Source: Hyphomicrobium sp. (lineage in GTDB: Bacteria > Pseudomonadota > Alphaproteobacteria > Rhizobiales > Hyphomicrobiaceae). From it: a stretch of DNA of 64,000 nucleotides. Positions 52,912 through 62,345 of the stretch are shown one piece after another (within the stretch, counting starts at the first letter, position 1; every line of letters starts with the position of its first letter). The stretch covers positions 62,001 through 126,000 of the forward strand of contig JALHMJ010000008.1 in assembly GCA_022844105.1 (NCBI GenBank). The letters are read 5' to 3'. Under the pieces are notes generated by a model. That model was not told the origin of the DNA, searched no databases, and saw nothing but the letters and a program-made list of their open reading frames with translations. A program made the position numbers and the translations under genes.

Positions 52912-55367
52912 GAACTGCTGCAACGCCCGTGATGCCATCGGCTGCTTGCGCCGTTGAGATCCGTATCCGTGGTCGTGTGCAGGGCGTTGGCTTCCGGCCG
53001 ATGGTCTGGCGACACGCACGCGACCTTGGCCTTGAAGGCATCGTTTTCAATGACGCCGATGGCCTGCTGATCCGCGCCAAGGGTAGTGAGGCCTCGATGC
53101 GGGACTTCCTGGCGCGCTTGGAGAAAGACCCACCGCCTCTCGCATCGGTCGAAAGCCTCGAAGTGTCCGACTACGATGGTCCGTTGCCGTCATCGTTTGA
53201 GATTGGCGAAAGCGGCCATGGCACAACCAACACTCAGATCGCACCGGATGCCGCACTTTGCCCCGACTGTGCCAATGACGTCTTCGATCCTTTTTCCCGC
53301 CGCTTCCGCTACCCGTTCACAACCTGCACGAACTGTGGCCCCCGGTTGACCATCGTTAAACGCATGCCATACGACCGCATATCGACCAGCATGGCCGCGT
53401 TCGATCTATGCCCAGCATGCACTACCGAATACCACGACCCGAACGACCGCCGCTTTCATTCTGAAACGACGGCCTGCCATTTCTGCGGACCCAAGGCGCG
53501 CCTCATTCGCTTCGATGGCAAAGCCTTCAGTTTCGAGCAATCTTCAATGCTCGACGACGTCGATGGTGCCTTGGGGCTGATCCAGAAAGGCGAGATCATC
53601 GCCATCAAGGGGCTCGGCGGGTTTCACCTCGCCTGCGATGCAACGCGAGCAGAAGCTGTGCAACGGCTTCGCGATTTGAAGCAGCGCGATCGCAAGCCGT
53701 TCGCACTGATGGCTCGAGATCTGACCGTCATTCGCCGCTACTGCAATGTCAGCGAACAAGAAGAACGAGCGCTGACAAGCCCAGCCGGGCCGATTGTGCT
53801 TCTCAGGTCATATACAAGCGAGCGGCTGCCGGAGCAGATCGCGCCAGGTCTCGACACGCTCGGTTTCATGCTACCGACGACACCACTGCACGCCTTACTG
53901 CTGCGACGCATGACCCGCCCAGTTGTGATGACATCGGGCAATGTTTCGAATTCTCCGCAAGTCATTTCTGATGCCGATGCCAAGCATCAGCTGGAAGCCA
54001 TCGCACCGTATGCATTGATGAGTGACCGCGACATTATCAATCGCGTGGACGATTCAGTCGTACGCGTTGCGGCTGGCTCCTTGCGCGTCCTCCGCCGCGC
54101 CCGAGGCTATGCGCCGTCATCCATACGCCTGCCGCCGGGTTTCGAACATCACCCCGAGATTTTGGCCTTCGGTGGTGATTTGAAATCTGCGTTTTGCTTG
54201 GCAAAGAACGGCGCGGCGGTCCTGTCACAGCACATCGGTGATCTCGATAATGCGGCCACTCTGCGCGATTTCGAGCAGGCACTTGCATTGTACCAGGACA
54301 TTTTCGACGCCTCACCGCAGATTACCGTTGCCGATCTCCACCCCGCCTATCGCAGTAAGCGTCTGGCGACGAAACGAACGCGGACGCTGCTTGCACCCTT
54401 GTGTCTCGTTCAGCACCATCACGCGCACATCGCGAGCTGTCTCGTCGAAAATGGGCGAGCGCTCGACGCAAAGCCCGTTCTGGGGATTGCGCTGGATGGG
54501 CTTGGCTACGGCCAAAACAATGAAATCTGGGGTGGGGAGTTTCTGCTCGCTAACTACAAGAGCTTCGAGCGCATGGCGACGTTCAAGCCCGTTGCCATGC
54601 TGGGAGGCGATCAGGCCTCGCGCGAACCTTGGCGCAATCTCTATGCCCACTTGATGGCCGAGATGGGCTGGGCGAATTTTTCGATGAACTTTTCCGAGCT
54701 CGGCATATTCGAACGCTTGAATGCCAAGCCGCGCAAACTTCTCGACACCATGCTGCGCGACAATTTGAATGCGCCCAAGGCGTCATCCTGTGGACGCCTT
54801 TTCGACGCGGCTGCGGCCGCCATGGGCTTGTGCTTCGAACAGCAGGGCTACGAGGGAGAAGCCGCGGCGCTCCTCGAAGCGGTGGCGGATGAAACGACAC
54901 TCAGAAATGGCGATGAGTCGCTCGACTATCCATTTGCAATCCCGCGGCTGAAGGGCTCAAATCTGCCCTACATCGAGCCACTGGCAGTCTGGAACGCCAT
55001 TCTGGGCGATCTGATTCTCAAAACACCGGTTCATGTCATGTCGGCACGGTTTCATCGCGGCCTGGCTCGCGCGATCTCGGTCATGGCGGTAAAGCTTGCA
55101 AACCGCGATAGCCAGGCAGGTCCTCGATTCGATACGATCGCACTCAGCGGCGGGTGCTTCCAAAATCGCATTCTGCTCGAGCTGACCGAGACCCACCTGA
55201 GGGCAGAAGGCTTCGACGTTCTGACGCAATCAATAATTCCGGCCGGTGATGGCGGCCTGGCACTTGGCCAGGTCGCGATCGCCGCTGCGCAAGTGCTCGA
55301 CAAAAAAGAAAACAAAGACGTTGGAGGAAACATCTCATGTGCCTCGGGATCCCTGGACGCATCGTAA
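52908..55367 (+). CDS. hypF: Carbamoyltransferase HypF
   Basis: This 819-residue protein has an acylphosphatase domain (RIRGRVQGVGFRPMVWRHAR), two zinc motifs (CPDC...CTNC and CPAC...CHFC), a YrdC domain (GLGGFHLACDATRAEAVQRL) and a Kae1-like domain with HHHAHIASCLVENG and LSGGCFQNRILLE. It makes the CN ligands of the Ni-Fe site from carbamoyl phosphate. The length is normal. It overlaps hypC by 31 bases. Confidence 0.97.
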   Translation: MRTAATPVMPSAACAVEIRIRGRVQGVGFRPMVWRHARDLGLEGIVFNDADGLLIRAKGSEASMRDFLARLEKDPPPLASVESLEVSDYDGPLPSSFEIGESGHGTTNTQIAPDAALCPDCANDVFDPFSRRFRYPFTTCTNCGPRLTIVKRMPYDRISTSMAAFDLCPACTTEYHDPNDRRFHSETTACHFCGPKARLIRFDGKAFSFEQSSMLDDVDGALGLIQKGEIIAIKGLGGFHLACDATRAEAVQRLRDLKQRDRKPFALMARDLTVIRRYCNVSEQEERALTSPAGPIVLLRSYTSERLPEQIAPGLDTLGFMLPTTPLHALLLRRMTRPVVMTSGNVSNSPQVISDADAKHQLEAIAPYALMSDRDIINRVDDSVVRVAAGSLRVLRRARGYAPSSIRLPPGFEHHPEILAFGGDLKSAFCLAKNGAAVLSQHIGDLDNAATLRDFEQALALYQDIFDASPQITVADLHPAYRSKRLATKRTRTLLAPLCLVQHHHAHIASCLVENGRALDAKPVLGIALDGLGYGQNNEIWGGEFLLANYKSFERMATFKPVAMLGGDQASREPWRNLYAHLMAEMGWANFSMNFSELGIFERLNAKPRKLLDTMLRDNLNAPKASSCGRLFDAAAAAMGLCFEQQGYEGEAAALLEAVADETTLRNGDESLDYPFAIPRLKGSNLPYIEPLAVWNAILGDLILKTPVHVMSARFHRGLARAISVMAVKLANRDSQAGPRFDTIALSGGCFQNRILLELTETHLRAEGFDVLTQSIIPAGDGGLALGQVAIAAAQVLDKKENKDVGGNISCASGSLDAS

Positions 55368-55618
55368 AGATCGACGACGTCACGAAAAAACTGGCGACGG
55401 TAGAAGTCAGCGGCATCAAACGGCAGGTGAACATCGCGTGCATCGTCTCCGATGAGCATCCGGTTGCGTCATGTGTCGGCGATTGGGTGCTTGTGCACGT
55501 CGGCTTCGCCATGAGCCGGATCGATGAAGCTGAAGTGGCGCAGACCATGAAAATCCTGACCGAACTCGGAGAAGCCCAAGCTGAAATCGAAGCCATGAGG
55601 CTATCGGGCTTGAGGTAG
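55337..55618 (+). CDS. hypC: Hydrogenase maturation chaperone HypC
   Basis: This 93-residue protein begins MCLGIPGRIVKI with the essential Cys2, and has VASCVGDWVLVHVGFAMSRI typical of HypC. It binds HypD and delivers the Fe(CN)2CO unit to the large subunit. The start lies within hypF, so translation is coupled. Confidence 0.95.
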   Translation: MCLGIPGRIVKIDDVTKKLATVEVSGIKRQVNIACIVSDEHPVASCVGDWVLVHVGFAMSRIDEAEVAQTMKILTELGEAQAEIEAMRLSGLR

Positions 55619-55627
55619 GAGATCGCG

Positions 55628-56320
55628 ATGGCCAACGAACAAGAACTTTCAAGCCTCTATCCGTTTCTACATGGCCGGGCCCAAGACCCGGTCAAAGTCG
55701 ACGCCGCGCTCCTGCATTCGGTTGCGGAAAAAGCGCGCGAAAGCCGCGAAACCAATGCCGAATTCTTCGGTGCGTGCGGGCCGGTGCTCGTCACTGCCGC
55801 CAAGGCTCTCGCTAACATATACCGAAACAACGGCCGCCTTTTCTCGATGGGCAATGGCGGATCGAGTTGCGACGCCTCGCACGTTGCCGTCGAATTCGTG
55901 CACCCGGTCACCGCCGGCCGGCCCGCTCTTGCGGCCACAAACTTGCTGGCCGACATGGCGATGATCTCGGCTGTCGGCAATGACATTGGGTTCGAGCATG
56001 TGTTCGTCCGCCAGATCATCGCGCAGGGCCGCGCGGGCGACGGGCTTATCGGCATTTCAACCAGCGGCAACTCCGCCAATCTCATTGCGGCTTTTTCCAA
56101 GGCCAAGGAAATGGGGATCATCACGATTGGATTGGCGGGTGGCGATGGCGGACGGATGAAATCGACGGGCGTCGTCGATCATTGCCTCGTCGTGCCGTCG
56201 CAATCGATCCACCGCACTCAGGAGTGTCACGTCATTGCCTATCACATTCTTTGGGATCTGGTTCACACGCTGCTTGCCGACGATCGCGGATCGGCCGCGA
56301 GCAAAGGAGCTGCCGCATGA
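55628..56320 (+). CDS. SIS-domain protein (GmhA-like) in the hyp operon
   Basis: This 230-residue protein has a sugar-isomerase (SIS) fold like sedoheptulose-7-phosphate isomerase: MGNGGSSCDASHVAVEFVH, GLIGISTSGNSANLIAAFSK and RTQECHVIAYHILWDLVHT. No other lipopolysaccharide gene is near. It stands between hypC and hypD and overlaps hypD by 4 bases, so a hydrogenase-linked job is likely but unknown. Confidence 0.85.
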   Translation: MANEQELSSLYPFLHGRAQDPVKVDAALLHSVAEKARESRETNAEFFGACGPVLVTAAKALANIYRNNGRLFSMGNGGSSCDASHVAVEFVHPVTAGRPALAATNLLADMAMISAVGNDIGFEHVFVRQIIAQGRAGDGLIGISTSGNSANLIAAFSKAKEMGIITIGLAGGDGGRMKSTGVVDHCLVVPSQSIHRTQECHVIAYHILWDLVHTLLADDRGSAASKGAAA

Positions 56321-57447
56321 AATACGTTGATGAGTTCCGCGATGCTGAAAAAGCAAAGTCTCTGATTCACGAGATACGGCTGCTCGCCAAATCCATCCCG
56401 ATTGCGAAGGAACGGCCAATTGCGATCATGGAGGTGTGTGGCGGGCACACGCATTCCATCTTCCGTTACGGCCTTGAAGGCATGCTACCAAAGGAGATTG
56501 AACTCGTACATGGGCCAGGCTGCCCTGTCTGCGTACTGCCCATGGGTCGGGTTGACGATTGTGTTTCCGTGGCCAAGCGGCCCGAGGTGATCTTCACAAC
56601 CTTCGGCGACGCCATGCGTGTTCCAGGCTCCAAAGGCAGTCTGTTGCAGGCCAAGGCCGATGGCGCCGACGTCCGCATGGTCTATTCGCCGATGGATGCG
56701 CTCGCACTGGCTAAAAAGAATCCGGATCGTGAGGTTGTGTTTTTCGCCATCGGCTTTGAGACAACCGTTCCGTCAACTGCTCTGACGGTTTTGCAAGCCA
56801 AGGCCGATGGTATTCGAAACTTTTCCCTTTTCTGCAACCACATCACCATAGTCCCGACCATCAAGGCCATTTTGGATAGCCCCGACCTGCAACTCGATGG
56901 ATTCCTGGGGCCAGGCCACGTGTCCATGGTGATCGGGACGAGACCATATGAATTCGTCTCAACCTACTACAAGCGGCCCATGGTGGTGGCGGGCTTTGAA
57001 CCCCTTGATGTCCTGCAATCGATCTGGATGGTGCTGAAGCAGATCCAGGAGGGCCGCGCGGAAATCGAGAACCAATACGCGCGCATTGTGCCCGAAGACG
57101 GCAACTCGCCGGCTCTCGCGGCTGTGTCTGAAGTCTATGAGCTGCGCGAGTTCTTTGAATGGCGCGGTCTGGGCTCGATTGATCACTCCGGACTGAAGGT
57201 GCGCGAAAAGTACGCCGAATTCGACGCCGAGCTGAAATTCAAGATGCCCAATATCAAGATCGCCGATCCTAAATCGTGTCAGTGCGGGGAGGTCTTGAAA
57301 GGCGTCATCAAGCCGTGGCAGTGCAAGGTGTTTGGCTCCGCGTGCACACCTGAAACGCCGCTGGGTGCGCTGATGGTATCGTCCGAAGGTGCATGCGCGG
57401 CCTACTATCAGTATGGCGGCGTGAAGAAGTATGAGGCGGCGTCATGA
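56317..57447 (+). CDS. hypD: Hydrogenase maturation protein HypD
   Basis: This 376-residue iron-sulfur protein has MEVCGGHTHSIFRYGLEGML, VHGPGCPVCVLPMGRVDD, GFETTVPSTALTV and a C-terminal Cys-rich region (KSCQCGEVL, then GSACTPETPLGALMVSSEGA). It is the scaffold on which the Fe(CN)2CO unit is built. ATG 56317 overlaps the SIS stop; an upstream in-frame start is rejected. It overlaps hypE by 4 bases. Confidence 0.97.
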   Translation: MKYVDEFRDAEKAKSLIHEIRLLAKSIPIAKERPIAIMEVCGGHTHSIFRYGLEGMLPKEIELVHGPGCPVCVLPMGRVDDCVSVAKRPEVIFTTFGDAMRVPGSKGSLLQAKADGADVRMVYSPMDALALAKKNPDREVVFFAIGFETTVPSTALTVLQAKADGIRNFSLFCNHITIVPTIKAILDSPDLQLDGFLGPGHVSMVIGTRPYEFVSTYYKRPMVVAGFEPLDVLQSIWMVLKQIQEGRAEIENQYARIVPEDGNSPALAAVSEVYELREFFEWRGLGSIDHSGLKVREKYAEFDAELKFKMPNIKIADPKSCQCGEVLKGVIKPWQCKVFGSACTPETPLGALMVSSEGACAAYYQYGGVKKYEAAS

Positions 57448-58511
57448 ATCACATGCCACTGCCCCGCCGACGCAGCCTTGGAGAAGTTCACGTCGCCAAA
57501 GTGACCCTGGCTCACGGAGGTGGCGGCAAGGCGATGAAGGATCTGATCGACGACGTGTTTGTGTCAGCCTTTGACAACGGTCTGCTTGCCCCTATGGAGG
57601 ATCAGGCCCGCATCGACCTGACGGTTCTTGCAAAGCATGGCGACCGGCTTGCGTTCACAACGGATTCCTTTGTTGTCGATCCGCTGTTCTTTCCCGGCGG
57701 CGACATTGGAAAACTCGCGGTGTGCGGCACAGTCAACGATCTGGCCGTCGGCGGGGCAAAGCCGCTCTATCTCTCGTGTGCTGCCATTATCGAGGAGGGC
57801 GTGGAGCTGGACCTGCTGCGGCGGATCGCAAAGTCGATGGCCAAAACGGCGCGAGACGCTGGCGTTCAGTTCGTCACCGGCGACACCAAGGTCGTCCAGA
57901 AGGGCGCATGCGACAAGGTCTTCTTGACGACCACTGGAATTGGCGTGATTCGGCCTGAATATGCATTGAGTTCAGATCGCGCCCGCCCGGGCGACATCGT
58001 CATCGTCAACGGCATGTTAGGCGACCATGGTGCAGCCATTCTCGGCGCGCGCGGCGACATGCTGCTCGACAGTCCGATTGAAAGCGACTGCGCGCCCTTG
58101 AACGGTCTCATTGATGCGTTGCTCGCCGCAGCGCCGGGCACACGCACCATTCGCGACGCGACGCGGGGGGGCGTTGCGACGGTGTTGAATGAGTTTGCCG
58201 ACGCGTCTCAAGTCGCCATCGAGATCGATGAGACGAAAACGCCTATTCGGCCCGAAGTTAAGGGCTTTTGCGAAATCCTCGGGCTTGATCCGCTCTACCT
58301 GGCCAATGAGGGCAAGATCGTCGCCATCGTACCGCCGGATCAGGCGGCAGCAGCAATTGCCGCGATGCAGACGCATGTTTTTGGAGAAGGTTCGACGGTC
58401 ATCGGCGAAGTCCGAGCCGGTGAGCCCGGTCGCGTGACCATGAAGACCGTTTTTGGCGGAACCCGTATCGTCGACATGCTGGTCGGCGAACAATTGCCGA
58501 GGATTTGCTGA
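57444..58511 (+). CDS. hypE: Hydrogenase maturation protein HypE
   Basis: This 355-residue PurM-like protein has LAHGGGGKAMKDLIDDVF, FTTDSFVVDPLFFPGGDIGK and the ATP-binding GDTKVV loop. It ends in PRIC, the C-terminal Cys that HypF carbamoylates and HypE dehydrates to thiocyanate. hypA follows after one base. Confidence 0.97.
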   Translation: MNHMPLPRRRSLGEVHVAKVTLAHGGGGKAMKDLIDDVFVSAFDNGLLAPMEDQARIDLTVLAKHGDRLAFTTDSFVVDPLFFPGGDIGKLAVCGTVNDLAVGGAKPLYLSCAAIIEEGVELDLLRRIAKSMAKTARDAGVQFVTGDTKVVQKGACDKVFLTTTGIGVIRPEYALSSDRARPGDIVIVNGMLGDHGAAILGARGDMLLDSPIESDCAPLNGLIDALLAAAPGTRTIRDATRGGVATVLNEFADASQVAIEIDETKTPIRPEVKGFCEILGLDPLYLANEGKIVAIVPPDQAAAAIAAMQTHVFGEGSTVIGEVRAGEPGRVTMKTVFGGTRIVDMLVGEQLPRIC

Positions 58512-58512
58512 C

Positions 58513-58872
58513 ATGCACGAGCTCGGCATCACCCGCAACATCGTCGCCATCGTTGCCGAGCACGCGGCCGGCCGCCGGGTCACCCGCGTTGCCCTGGACG
58601 TTGGCCGTTTGTCGGGCGTGATGAGCGAGGCTATCCGGTTCTCCTTCGACGTCGTGGCGCAAGGCACGTGTCTCGAAGGTGCTCGCCTCGATATTCGCGA
58701 TATTGAAGGCCTAGGGCGGTGCCGTATCTGCGCCACGCAGTTCGCGACACCAGCTCTCTACACACCGTGCGCATGCGGGTGTCGCGATATCGAGCGCATT
58801 GCGGGTGAAGAACTCAAAGTGCGAGAATTTGAGTTCGAAACCAGTGAACACCGGGCAAGTGCCTCCGCGTAG
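58513..58872 (+). CDS. hypA: Nickel insertion protein HypA
   Basis: This 119-residue protein begins MHELGITRNIV, where the N-terminal Met-His binds nickel. The zinc site has Cys70-x2-Cys73 and then Cys86, Cys88 and Cys90 (PCACGC) in place of the usual second CxxC. It works with HypB to load nickel. ATG 58513 follows hypE by one base. Confidence 0.93.
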   Translation: MHELGITRNIVAIVAEHAAGRRVTRVALDVGRLSGVMSEAIRFSFDVVAQGTCLEGARLDIRDIEGLGRCRICATQFATPALYTPCACGCRDIERIAGEELKVREFEFETSEHRASASA

Positions 58873-58892
58873 CGTTAGAAAGGAAAGCTATC

Positions 58893-59771
58893 ATGTGCAC
58901 CGATTGCGGGTGTTCCGATGGATCCAAGGCGACCATCACGAACCTCAAAACTGGCAAAGTCCACGAAGTGTGGCGCAGCATCGTTGGCCATCTGCACGAT
59001 GCCGGGCACATTCACGACCATTCGCGCGATCAAAATCATAGCCACGCGCACAACCACGACCATCATCACCACGATCACGATCATACACATGATCATGATC
59101 ACGGGCATGTCCACGGTCGTGTCGATTTACAGCAGTCGTTACTGCAGAAGAACGATGCGCTGGCGGCCCGCAACCGAGCCTGGCTTGCCGGACGCGAAGT
59201 CTTGATGCTCAATCTGGTCAGCTCGCCCGGATCGGGCAAGACCTCTCTGCTTGAGCGCACGATCCGAGATTTGAACGGCAAGCTGCCGATAGCTGTCATC
59301 GAAGGCGATCAGGCAACAGCCAATGACGGCGAACGCATTGCCGCCGCCGGCGCGCAAGCCATTCAGGTCAATACGGGCACCGGCTGCCATTTGGAAGCCG
59401 ACATGATCGAACGCGCGCTGGGCGAGTTGAAGCCAAAGCCCGGCTCCGTCGTGATGGTAGAGAACGTCGGAAATCTCGTCTGCCCGGCTCTTTTCGATCT
59501 CGGTGAGAAAGCCAAAGTGGCGATCTTGTCGGTAACGGAGGGCGAAGACAAGCCGATCAAGTATCCGCACATGTTCCGTGCATCATCTCTTCTCCTGCTC
59601 AACAAAACAGATCTGTTGCCGCATCTGGATTTCGATGTGGACAAGGCAACGGCTTACGCTCGCCAAGTGAATCCGTCGGTTGAGATCATCCAGGTCTCTG
59701 CAAAAACCGGCGCCGGCATGACTGACTGGTACGCTTGGCTCAGCCGGCAGCTGACCCTCGTGAGTTTGTAG
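58893..59771 (+). CDS. hypB: Nickel-binding GTPase HypB
   Basis: This 292-residue protein has an N-terminal CTDCGC metal motif, a long histidine/aspartate-rich stretch (about residues 31-72), and a SIMIBI GTPase domain with P-loop LVSSPGSGKTSLLE, EGDQATANDGERIAAAGAQA and LLNKTDLLPHL. It stores and delivers nickel. The His-rich part is long compared with E. coli HypB. Confidence 0.96.
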   Translation: MCTDCGCSDGSKATITNLKTGKVHEVWRSIVGHLHDAGHIHDHSRDQNHSHAHNHDHHHHDHDHTHDHDHGHVHGRVDLQQSLLQKNDALAARNRAWLAGREVLMLNLVSSPGSGKTSLLERTIRDLNGKLPIAVIEGDQATANDGERIAAAGAQAIQVNTGTGCHLEADMIERALGELKPKPGSVVMVENVGNLVCPALFDLGEKAKVAILSVTEGEDKPIKYPHMFRASSLLLLNKTDLLPHLDFDVDKATAYARQVNPSVEIIQVSAKTGAGMTDWYAWLSRQLTLVSL

Positions 59772-59782
59772 GGAACACGGCG

Positions 59783-60502
59783 ATGCTGTTTTCGACTTTG
59801 GGTCTCGGGTTCTTGATCGGCATGCAGCATGCGACGGAGGCCGACCACGTGGCAGCCGTCAGCAGCCTCGCGAGCCGCAGAAGTGGCGTTCGCGCCATCT
59901 CCATGCACGGCCTCTTCTGGGGCATCGGGCACACGCTGACTTTGCTGCTTGTCGGCGGCACCTGTCTCGTCTTGCGTACGTCGATGCCGGACAACGTCGC
60001 GGCGCAACTTGAATTCGCCGTCGGCATGATGCTGATTGGACTTGGTCTGCACGTGCTCTATCGCGTCTGGACGGACAAGATCCATTTTCACAGCCATAGC
60101 CATGGCGGCGGGCGCCAGCACTTTCACGCCCATAGTCATAAGGCCGATCCGACGCCGCATGCTCAAAGCAATCATGCCCACGTCCACGCGGAGAAGCTGC
60201 CTTGGCGCACGCTGATCGTCGGCCTTGTTCATGGCATGGCGGGATCGGCCGCGCTGGTAGTCTTGACGGCCGCAACACTTCAGTCGCCGTGGTGGGGTAT
60301 CGCTTACATTGTGACGTTCGGCACCGGAACGGCGATTGGCATGGCGGTTCTATCAGCCATCATCGCAGCTCCCATTACGCTGACGGCACGCTCGCTAACC
60401 TTTGCCAACCGTAGCCTCCAAGTCGTGATTGGATTGGCGACCTGCGCGATAGGCATTCGCATTCTGCTCGAAACATCACCGCAGGCTTTCGCGGCACTTT
60501 GA
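59783..60502 (+). CDS. Histidine-rich nickel transporter (NicO/UreH-like)
   Basis: This 239-residue membrane protein has about six helices. The N-terminal GLGFLIGMQHATEADHVAAV motif matches nickel/cobalt permeases. The cytoplasmic loop (about residues 95-135) is crowded with His (HSHSHGGG, HFHAHSH). It is 11 bases after hypB. It should supply nickel for the hydrogenase, and is the last gene of the island. Confidence 0.88.
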   Translation: MLFSTLGLGFLIGMQHATEADHVAAVSSLASRRSGVRAISMHGLFWGIGHTLTLLLVGGTCLVLRTSMPDNVAAQLEFAVGMMLIGLGLHVLYRVWTDKIHFHSHSHGGGRQHFHAHSHKADPTPHAQSNHAHVHAEKLPWRTLIVGLVHGMAGSAALVVLTAATLQSPWWGIAYIVTFGTGTAIGMAVLSAIIAAPITLTARSLTFANRSLQVVIGLATCAIGIRILLETSPQAFAAL

Positions 60503-60602
60503 TTCAGTTCTGGAGCTAGGTCGGCTGGTTGGACAAAGCGCAGTAGCAAAATGAAAAACATAAAGTGACTTCTCCGCACTGTGCCTTGGTAAAAATCGTC
60601 GG

Positions 60603-60926
60603 TTGGCCGTCGGCTGTAACTTGTCCGCTCGGCCCCTCGCAGCGGTCTCCACAACATCGATGGGCCGTCTCACGCTCAACATGATGCTCTCATTCGCCCA
60701 GTTCGAGCGTGAGATCGCGGGCGAACGCATCCGCGACAAGATCGCGGCGTCGAAGGCCAAGGGCATGTGGATGGGCGGGAATGTCCCGCTCGGATACGAC
60801 GCCAGGGATCGGAAGCTGGCCATTCACAAGGCCTAGGCCAAAACTGTGCGGATGATCTTTCGACGTCACGCCGAGCATGGCTCCGTCACGCTCCTTCAGG
60901 AGGAACTCGACAGGCAAGCATCATAG
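60603..60926 (+). pseudogene. Remnant of a serine site-specific recombinase
   Basis: Recognisable resolvase/invertase sequence includes SMGRLTLNMMLSFAQFERE, IRDKIAASKAKGMWMGGNVP and LGYDARDRKLAIHKA. A TAG at 60834-60836 interrupts the frame where relatives have Glu; the same frame then continues (AKTVRMIFRRHAEHGSVTLL, QEELDRQAS) to a second TAG at 60924-60926. The N-terminal catalytic serine domain and most of the C-terminal part are missing. It directly follows the hydrogenase island. Confidence 0.85.
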
Positions 60927-61071
60927 CGCAGCGATTTGCCACCTCGGTTTCATTGGTCCGATCCAGTGTGGGGCTGGTAGCGTTACTACTGCATTGGCTC
61001 GTCGCCTGCGGTGCTCAAACATTGGCATCGTGTTGACCAGTATCGCCCCGTCAAAAAAGGAAACCTTCGAA

Positions 61072-61551
61072 ATGGCAGCAACGGTGCCCGATTTCGAGAA
61101 TGGCCTCGCGGAAGTGGCCCGCATTGACATCGTCCGGCATCTCGCTGACGTCCTTGACGCTGAGTATTCCTTGATGATCCGCACGCACGTTTATCACTGG
61201 AATGTCGAAGGGCCGCTGTTCGAACCCGTGCACAAACTCACAGAGGTTCAGTACACGGCCCTATTCGCTGCCGTCGACGAGATTGCGGAACGCATGCGAG
61301 CCCTCGACGGAAAGCCCGCAGTCAACGTCAATGGTTTCCCGACGGGCGTCGCCAATCTTCCGCAGTCGCAGCCGGCCGAAAGCATGATCGGCGATCTTGT
61401 GCGACAGCATGAGACGGTGGTGCGCCGTATGCGCGAGGTCATCGCAGCTGCGGAGAGTGCCAAAGATGTCGTTACAGCAGACCTTCTGACGGGTCTGATT
61501 GCACAGCATGAGAAGGATGCCTGGATGCTCCGCGCGACCCTGCGCAATTGA
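61072..61551 (+). CDS. dps: Dps-family ferritin-like protein
   Basis: This 159-residue protein has the Dps ferroxidase ligands in THVYHWNVEGPLFEPVHKLT and YTALFAAVDEIAERMRALDG. It stores iron and protects DNA from peroxide. AAAAAAGGAAAC precedes the ATG. The longer in-frame extension runs into the recombinase remnant and is rejected. It stands alone. Confidence 0.93.
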   Translation: MAATVPDFENGLAEVARIDIVRHLADVLDAEYSLMIRTHVYHWNVEGPLFEPVHKLTEVQYTALFAAVDEIAERMRALDGKPAVNVNGFPTGVANLPQSQPAESMIGDLVRQHETVVRRMREVIAAAESAKDVVTADLLTGLIAQHEKDAWMLRATLRN

Positions 61552-61598
61552 CGTAGGCCGACGCCCCTAATTTTCTTTCACCTCTTCAAAGAATATCT

Positions 61599-62345
61599 AT
61601 GCCCGATCACGCCGACAGCGATCCCATTTTGATATTTGGCGGCGTCGATGGAATCGGCGGGGAACTGGCACGTCGTCTCTCGGCAGCCGGAAAACGCGTC
61701 GCCATCACATCACGAAGCATGGAGAGAGCGAGCACATTTGCGGGAGAGATCGAAGCGATGCCGATTGCGGCCGACGTACTCGATGAGGCCAGTATTGCTT
61801 CAGCGATCGCCACAGTCGCTCCAGAAGGCCGGCTCGCCGGGCTTGTGTACGCAGTCGGATCAATTCCGTTGAAACCATTGACACGGGTGACCGAAGAGGA
61901 CCTGATCAATGCCTATCGGTTGAACGTGGTCGGAGCGGCTCTGGCGGTGAAGCACGCAGCACCCGCGCTTAAGGCTGCTGCTGGTTCGATAGTGTTGTTC
62001 TCATCCGTGGCGGCTGCGCAGGGTTTTGCAAACCACGCCGTCATAGGGCCGGCCAAGGCCGCCGTTTCTGGCTTGACCTTTTCGCTCGCGGCAGAGTTGG
62101 CGCCGCATGTGCGCGTCAACGCGATCGCACCCAGCCTGACCCGCACGCCGATGGCCGCCTCTCTCACTGGATCGGACAAAATAGCCGAGGCGATCGCCGA
62201 CCTGCATCCCCTAAAGCGGCTTGGCAATGCCGAAGACAGTGCTGCCCTGGCGGCCTTTCTGCTGTCGCCTGAGGCCAGCTGGATTACGGGTCAAATTATC
62301 GGTGTCGATGGTGGACGCGGCTCTCTTCGCGTAGGAAAGGGCTGA
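61599..62345 (+). CDS. SDR-family oxidoreductase lacking the catalytic Tyr
   Basis: This 248-residue Rossmann protein has the nucleotide loop FGGVDGIGGELARRL and the active-site strand VLFSSVAAAQGF. The usual YxxxK reads IGPAK, so the Tyr is Ile. The C-terminal PSLTRTPMAASLTG and WITGQIIGVDGGRG are typical SDR. It may have a different reaction or be a binding protein. It starts 47 bases after dps. Confidence 0.88.
   Translation: MPDHADSDPILIFGGVDGIGGELARRLSAAGKRVAITSRSMERASTFAGEIEAMPIAADVLDEASIASAIATVAPEGRLAGLVYAVGSIPLKPLTRVTEEDLINAYRLNVVGAALAVKHAAPALKAAAGSIVLFSSVAAAQGFANHAVIGPAKAAVSGLTFSLAAELAPHVRVNAIAPSLTRTPMAASLTGSDKIAEAIADLHPLKRLGNAEDSAALAAFLLSPEASWITGQIIGVDGGRGSLRVGKG

Noticed and set aside
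59040-59100. Repetitive CAC/GAT-rich stretch as a DNA repeat or CRISPR-like array
   Set aside because: It encodes the histidine/aspartate-rich nickel-binding part of HypB; there are no regular repeat-spacer units.
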